This document shows positions 58,317-64,000 of a stretch of 64,000 nucleotides of DNA, in pieces. The stretch's first letter is position 1, and each line of letters begins with the position of its first letter. The stretch comes from Turritopsis dohrnii. Its lineage: Eukaryota; Cnidaria; Hydrozoa; Anthoathecata; Oceaniidae. The stretch is taken from contig BQMF02000141.1 of the NCBI GenBank assembly GCA_027922465.2, positions 773,143 to 837,142 of the forward strand, read 5' to 3'. The translations under genes and the position numbers were made by a program. The notes under the pieces were generated by a model. The model was not told where the DNA came from. It worked only from the letters and a program-made list of their open reading frames with translations, and searched no databases.

Positions 58317-59160
58317 TCTATATATTAATAGCCGATTCTCTGTCTGTCTGTCTGTTTGTCTGTCACGCAAAATGGTAGATTAAGTTGTGAGCGAAATTAT
58401 TTCTTTTTTTGTGTGCGACGTGAGTTCGAAGCAAATACATTGCAACCCCAATCGAACGTGACTTTTTTGGCTGATGAACTAATAGGAATAACGTTTTGTT
58501 TTTATCATTATTGTTAGTTTTATATTCCACGTTGACTTGGCTTTGAAAATAGTACATCAACTAAATACAAAGAAACTAACTGATTAAACATTTTGGACAA
58601 AAAGCAGCAGTGGCAGAACGTGGCAGCATATGTTCGGTTTGCCACTAACTCTTGCCTGACTGTCTGAGACGGGTGAACTTTTTTTTTGAGCAATCAAAAT
58701 GTTTAAAAACCGATAGGTAAAAAAAGAGTATCATATCAAAAGAAAATGTTTTTTTTTTTGCTTTTCTTTTAATAAATCAATTTCTTCTTTTAATTGTTAA
58801 GCGTTCTGATCGAACGTTTTTTTATTCTATTTATTCATTTAGCACGTGCCTTTTTTCTCTCCTCCGTGTGAACTTTTTAAGAAGAGAAACCATTTCCCCC
58901 TTACGTTTGATAGCACCCATGTTAGAGCGCGTAACTTTCTTAAAACAAAAGTTAATAAAAAGTTGAAGTTTTCTCTCTCTACGTTTTGAGTGTATTGTTA
59001 CACTGATAAAAGATCGGTTTTACCAGAGGTTGTGACTTCGAATCTGCTTCTGGTTGAACACAAGTTGTACGAGCCGTTTATAAGGAAATTTTACGTTTAT
59101 TGATACAGTGATACATGGACAGTGGACATGGGCGGCGAGCGACGCCGCCTTGGCGGCTAG
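58317..59160 (+). mobile_element. Helitron unit 3 (subfamily A)
   Basis: 844 bp, closest to unit 2 including its 3' tail. It ends CTAG at 59157-59160. Confidence 0.88.
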
Positions 59161-60238
59161 TCTATATATTAATAGCCGATTCTCCGTCTGTTTGTTTGTC
59201 TGTCACGCAAAATGATAGATTAAGTTGTGAGCGAAATTATTTCTTTTTTTGTGTGCGACGTGAGTTCGAAGCAAATACATTGCAACCCCAATCGAACGTG
59301 ACTTTTTTTGGCTGATGAACTAATAGGAATAACGTTTTGTTTTTATCATTATTGTTAGTTTTATATTCCACGTTGACTTGGCTTTGAAAACAGTACATCA
59401 ACTAAATACAAAGTCACTAACTGATTAAATATTTTGGACAAAAAGCAGCAGTGGCAGAACGTGGCAGCATATGTTCGGTTTGCCACTAACTCTTGCCTGA
59501 CTGTCGTCTGAGACGGGTGAACTTTTTTTTTTGAGCAATCAAAATGTTTATAAACCGATAGGTAAAAAAAGAGTATCATATCAAAACAAAATGTTTTTTT
59601 TTTTTTTTGCTTTTCTTTTAATAAATTAATTTCTTCTTTTAATTGTTAAGCGTTCTGATCGAACGTTTTTTTATTCTATTTATTCATTTAGCACGTGCCT
59701 TTTTTCTCTCCTCCGTGTGAACTTTTTAAGAAGAGAAACCATTTTCCCCCTGTTTGATAGCACCCATGTTAGAGCGCGTAACGTTTTTAAAACAAAAGCC
59801 AATAAAAAGTTTTTTTCTCTCTACGTTTTGAATGCATTGTTGTACTGATCAACGATTGTTTTAAAAAATAAATAACACATGAAATTTGGGTTTTTTTGGA
59901 ACCATTGTTTAAACTGATATTTGATATTTGATTTCGAATCTGCCTCTAGGATAACTGACGTTTTTTCGGGTCCGCGATACAGGCGTTGGGGTGACAAAAA
60001 ATTTGGGTCTAATTTTTTTGGGAGGGGTCTGTGACGTCATCAAAATCTTTGAAGAATGATATCTCTGTATGTAACGGTTGGTCGTAACAAAACGATCCCA
60101 TACATTTTTTTGACCAGTTTTCCGAGCTCTACAACATGGGCACACTTATTATTGCCAAATCCCTAATTTTATTTTTCGTGAACCAAACGCAGGCTGAAGG
60201 TGGACATGGGCGGCGAGCGACGCCGCCTTGGCGGCTAG
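59161..60238 (+). mobile_element. Helitron unit 4, A/B chimera
   Basis: 1078 bp. The first ~785 bp follow subfamily A up to TTCGAATCTGCCTCT near 59946. The sequence then switches to the subfamily B body (GGATAACTGACG, GTCCGCGATACAGGCG, GAGCTCTACAACATGGGC) and ends with the common hairpin and CTAG. Confidence 0.85.
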
Positions 60239-60725
60239 TCTATATATTAATAGCCGATTCTCCGTCTGTCTGTTTGTTTGTTTGTAAGTCACGCAAAATG
60301 GTAGATGTGAACTGCGAAAGAGAGTCAGCAATGTAAGATCACACATAAATTATTTCTCTTCTTGTGTGCGGCGTCAGTGTGAAACCATTGTATTGAGACC
60401 CTAATCGAATGCGACGTTTAGGGAAAATTATCTCGGTAACCAATAGGGATAACTGACGTTTTTTGGGGTCCGCGATACAGGTTATGGGGTGACGAAAAAA
60501 TTTAGGCCAAATTTTTTTTTGCGACGGGTGTGTGACGTCATCAAAATCTTTGATCAACGATATCTCCGTAACGGTGCGTCATAGACATATGATCCTATAC
60601 ATTTTCTTGCTCATAATTTCGAGCTCTACAAGATAATAACACTTTCTATTGTCAATTCCTTAATTCCATATTTCGTGAACTCTTTGGGGGAGGTGACACA
60701 ACGCAGGCTGAACCTGGGCGGCTAG
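60239..60725 (+). mobile_element. Helitron unit 5 (subfamily B)
   Basis: 487 bp. It shares the first ~60 bp of the common 5' end and then has the B body (GTCCGCGATACAGGTTATGG, GAGCTCTACAAGATAATAAC). It ends CTGGGCGGCTAG at 60725, with the hairpin reduced compared with other units. Confidence 0.85.
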
Positions 60726-61041
60726 TTAAGTTTAATTTCCGAGATTTACCGTTGCAAAAAGCGTCCGCCATCTTGGGAAGCCATTGCAAGGTTTCTTTCT
60801 TGTATTTTTTTTTTCAATATATTAATTTCATTTTTACGCAGGCCACCGTTCACTGCGTTGCATCAATATACAAAATTTTCTTCCCAATCACAATAAAAAA
60901 CTTTCAACAAGTAGACCAGGATATGAAGTGATTCACTTGATTCTGCATTCGCTTGCAATAAAATTTAGATCATCAGATTCTGCAAATATTGATCTCCAAT
61001 TGCAAGAGCCTCTGATACACAGAAGTTGACTTCGAAGTAAA
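60726..61041. other. 3' flank of the R2-like fragment
   Basis: Non-coding sequence between the Helitron array end and the stop of the retroelement fragment on the minus strand; it may include that element's 3' UTR. No other feature seen. Confidence 0.4.
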
Positions 61042-61762
61042 CTAAAGCTTTTGACTTTTGACGATGTTGATGTCACTGCTTCTCTTCTCGGCTACCATTT
61101 CAGCAAGTCTGTTGTAAAATGTAGTGCATTCTTTTGCCATACCTCCAAAGCATGTAAATACCAGTGGTGTAAAGCTACTTTGATCAACATGATTTACTCT
61201 CTTAGCATAATTTCTTTTCTTTTGTTTTTCATTTGCTCCATGTGCGTCAACAAGTTTCTGGGTTAAGTATACTTTAGCAATTGGGTTAAACACCTTGACA
61301 TCGAAGTACGCTACTTGACCTTTTACCCAGTAGCTTCGAGCGGCAACATCGACTCTAGCTTCCTCCGATAGTATATTTGATGGTGGTAGTACTTCACCAG
61401 TTATACCTTGAAGTACTGGCTCTGTTTTCACATCTTTACAGCATTCGGATAACAATTCAGCTGTAAAATCTCTTATTTCATTGTGTCGCAAAGTAATAAA
61501 TCTTCCTTTTGGACACGAGAGGGCGTGGTCTACACTAAATAAAGCACTGCATACACAATTTGATGGTAATCGTTTGAGTGGTATGTTATAGCGAATATAT
61601 ATCCCATCCCAAAATGATTGCTTGTCAAGTGAAAAACCATACTGTTTTATTGGTAAAGTTGAAGGCCAACTTGATGCACCTTTCTCAAGATTTGCTTCTA
61701 AAGTTCTACTTTGGTATTTGTCGTTTTTCATTTCAACTTTGATGGTATCTAATTTTTCATTG
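61042..61762 (-). pseudogene. 5'-truncated R2-like retrotransposon fragment
   Basis: An uninterrupted frame of about 235 codons ends at 61042 and corresponds to the C-terminal quarter of the 53.5-kb copy: NLEKGASSWPSTLPIKQYGF, the zinc motif CVCSALFSVDHALSC with all ligands, LRHNEIRDFTAEL, and the endonuclease-like core EEARVDVAARS and YFDVKVFNP. Similarity stops abruptly near 61762, where different sequence (AGCGAGCGTAAGCGAGCG) begins. Loss of the 5' part with a preserved 3' end is typical of target-primed reverse transcription. It differs at many residues from the 53.5-kb copy, so it was an independent insertion. Confidence 0.8.
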
Positions 61763-61989
61763 CCCCCGCAGCGAGCGTAAGCGAGCGAGGAGGCATAGTA
61801 GTTTCACGAGATAGGCGAATGTCAGTTTTCGATTTTGTTCATCATCATCTTCCAACTTTCGTGTTGACGTTACACGGTGGAATACAATTATTAGCTGACT
61901 TTGCGTTTTTCCCGTATCAAAGCATGGTACTGTAAGTGGGAGACAGAATGTTTTTTCGTATCTCTTTCCTAATTTATTATTATAATATA
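61763..61989. other. Spacer between retroelement fragment and inverted Helitrons
   Basis: Non-coding, with a GCGAGCGTAAGCGAGCG direct-repeat motif near 61773 and TTATTATTATAATA next to the Helitron end. Nothing else recognised. Confidence 0.4.
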
Positions 61990-64000
61990 CTAGCCGCCAA
62001 GGCGGCGTCGCTCGCCGCCCATGTCCACCTTCAGCCTGCGTTTGGTTCACGAAAAATAAAATTAGGGATTTGGCAATAATAAGTGTGCCCATGTTGTAGA
62101 GCTCGGAAAACTGGTCAAAAAAATGTATGGGATCGTTTTGTTACGACCAACCGTTACATACAGAGATATCATTCTTCAAAGATTTTGATGACGTCACAGA
62201 CCCCTCCCAAAAAAATTAGACCCAAATTTTTTGTCACCCCAACGCCTGTATCGCGGACCCGAAAAAACGTCAGTTATCCTAGAGGCAGATTCGAAATCAA
62301 ATATCAAATATCAGTTTAAACAATGGTTCCAAAAAAACCCAAATTTCATGTGTTATTTATTTTTTAAAACAATCGTTGATCAGTACAACAATGCATTCAA
62401 AACGTAGAGAGAAAAAAACTTTTTATTGGCTTTTGTTTTAAAAACGTTACGCGCTCTAACATGGGTGCTATCAAACAGGGGGAAAATGGTTTCTCTTCTT
62501 AAAAAGTTCACACGGAGGAGAGAAAAAAGGCACGTGCTAAATGAATAAATAGAATAAAAAAACGTTCGATCAGAACGCTTAACAATTAAAAGAAGAAATT
62601 AATTTATTAAAAGAAAAGCAAAAAAAAAAAAAAACATTTTGTTTTGATATGATACTCTTTTTTTACCTATCGGTTTATAAACATTTTGATTGCTCAAAAA
62701 AAAAAGTTCACCCGTCTCAGACGACAGTCAGGCAAGAGTTAGTGGCAAACCGAACATATGCTGCCACGTTCTGCCACTGCTGCTTTTTGTCCAAAATATT
62801 TAATCAGTTAGTGACTTTGTATTTAGTTGATGTACTGTTTTCAAAGCCAAGTCAACGTGGAATATAAAACTAACAATAATGATAAAAACAAAACGTTATT
62901 CCTATTAGTTCATCAGCCAAAAAAAGTCACGTTCGATTGGGGTTGCAATGTATTTGCTTCGAACTCACGTCGCACACAAAAAAAGAAATAATTTCGCTCA
63001 CAACTTAATCTACCATTTTGCGTGACAGACAAACAAACAGACGGAGAATCGGCTATTAATATATAGACTAGCCGCCAAGGCGGCGTCGCTCGCCGCCCAT
63101 GTCCACTGTCCATGTATCACTGTATCAATAAACGTAAAATTTCCTTATAAACGGCTCGTACAACTTGTGTTCAACCAGAAGCAGATTCGAAGTCACAACC
63201 TCTGGTAAAACCGATCTTTTATCAGTGTAACAATACACTCAAAACGTAGAGAGAGAAAACTTCAACTTTTTATTAACTTTTGTTTTAAGAAAGTTACGCG
63301 CTCTAACATGGGTGCTATCAAACGTAAGGGGGAAATGGTTTCTCTTCTTAAAAAGTTCACACGGAGGAGAGAAAAAAGGCACGTGCTAAATGAATAAATA
63401 GAATAAAAAAACGTTCGATCAGAACGCTTAACAATTAAAAGAAGAAATTGATTTATTAAAAGAAAAGCAAAAAAAAAAACATTTTCTTTTGATATGATAC
63501 TCTTTTTTTACCTATCGGTTTTTAAACATTTTGATTGCTCAAAAAAAAAGTTCACCCGTCTCAGACAGTCAGGCAAGAGTTAGTGGCAAACCGAACATAT
63601 GCTGCCACGTTCTGCCACTGCTGCTTTTTGTCCAAAATGTTTAATCAGTTAGTTTCTTTGTATTTAGTTGATGTACTATTTTCAAAGCCAAGTCAACGTG
63701 GAATATAAAACTAACAATAATGATAAAAACAAAACGTTATTCCTATTAGTTCATCAGCCAAAAAAGTCACGTTCGATTGGGGTTGCAATGTATTTGCTTC
63801 GAACTCACGTCGCACACAAAAAAAGAAATAATTTCGCTCACAACTTAATCTACCATTTTGCGTGACAGACAAACAGACAGACAGACAGAGAATCGGCTAT
63901 TAATATATAGACTAGCCGCCAAGGCGGCGTTGCTCGCCGCCCATATCCACCTGCTCTGTATCACTCTATCAATAAACGTCAAATTTCCTTATAAACGGCT
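61990..64000 (-). mobile_element. Inverted Helitron array (copies of units 4, 3 and part of 2)
   Basis: The reverse complement of 58228-60238: paired positions sum to 122228 throughout, with no indel detected and one substitution (in the segment around 59213). It contains unit 4 (61990-63067), unit 3 (63068-63911) and the start of unit 2 (63912 to the window end). The identity begins exactly at the Helitron 3' end (CTAG at 61990-61993) and runs off the right edge. Confidence 0.92.

Larger units (their letters stand above)
56585..60725 (+). mobile_element. Tandem array of five non-autonomous Helitrons
   Basis: Five head-to-tail units each start TCTATATATTAATAGCCG and end with a GC-rich hairpin (GGCGGCGAGCGACGCCGCC), eleven bases and CTAG; the last unit ends CTGGGCGGCTAG. 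At each internal junction CTAG is followed directly by TC of the next unit. The array is flanked by A on the left (56584) and T on the right (60726), the Helitron A^T target. No Rep/helicase frame is present, so transposition would need a helper elsewhere. Confidence 0.9.

Noticed and set aside
56585..60725. Ordinary satellite or rDNA-like array
   Set aside because: Every unit has Helitron termini (TC start, hairpin, CTAG end) and unequal lengths, and the array is flanked by A and T.
56585..64000. Small open frames in the Helitron units (for example with DSPSVCLSV or MILFFYLSVY)
   Set aside because: They repeat because the units repeat, run on both strands, and show no domain; they are not genes.
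56585..64000. Helitron Rep/helicase gene
   Set aside because: No HUH (Rep) or helicase motifs in any frame of the array; the units are non-autonomous.

Overview
This is a window of AT-rich, intron-rich animal nuclear DNA. The split genes use GT-AG introns of a few hundred bases, and the recognisable products are metazoan: an ATXN7L3/Sgf11-type SAGA subunit, FAM185A, mitochondrial citrate synthase and an F-box/LRR protein. There are many DNA transposons, Helitrons, a Ty3-type retrotransposon and an R2-like element. A cnidarian, probably a hydrozoan, fits best. That is inference from gene style and repeat content; no marker gene proves it.

Host genes, left to right: (1) a coiled-coil protein resembling shugoshin, minus strand, exons from about 10.59 kb to 0.16 kb, with (2) a calmodulin-like EF-hand gene (3.02-4.62 kb, plus) inside one of its introns; (3) citrate synthase (21.86-25.02 kb, plus; first exon not found); (4) an F-box/LRR gene (31.47-32.99 kb, plus); (5) a complete 17-exon ATXN7L3-like gene (39.32-33.74 kb, minus) that includes a 17-base microexon; (6) an unrecognised 443-aa single-exon gene (41.10-39.77 kb, minus); (7) FAM185A (42.71-41.67 kb, minus); (8) two tandem genes for proteins with repeated DC1-like Cys/His units (45.52-44.04 kb and 48.59-46.55 kb, minus). 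The 48.59-46.55 kb gene ends in a RING finger. For the other, no RING exon is visible.

Mobile DNA fills much of the rest. A structurally intact Ty3-type LTR element lies at 11.6-16.7 kb, with identical 137-bp LTRs and a 5-bp target duplication. Small inverted-repeat elements of Harbinger, Tc1/mariner-like, hAT-like and foldback type sit in introns and intergenic DNA. A Tigger/pogo deletion derivative lies at 51.2-52.3 kb and a decayed R2-like retroelement at 53.5-56.5 kb, with further fragments of that family at 27.7 and 61.0-61.7 kb.

From 56.6 kb to the right edge the sequence is a head-to-tail array of non-autonomous Helitrons. Each unit starts TCTATATATTAATAGCCG, ends with a GC-rich hairpin plus CTAG, and abuts the next unit with no spacer. 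The last 2 kb (61990-64000) is a nearly perfect reverse complement of 58228-60238. This array and its inverted duplicate are the most unusual structure in the window. They may record rolling-circle concatemers, or the palindrome may be an assembly artefact.
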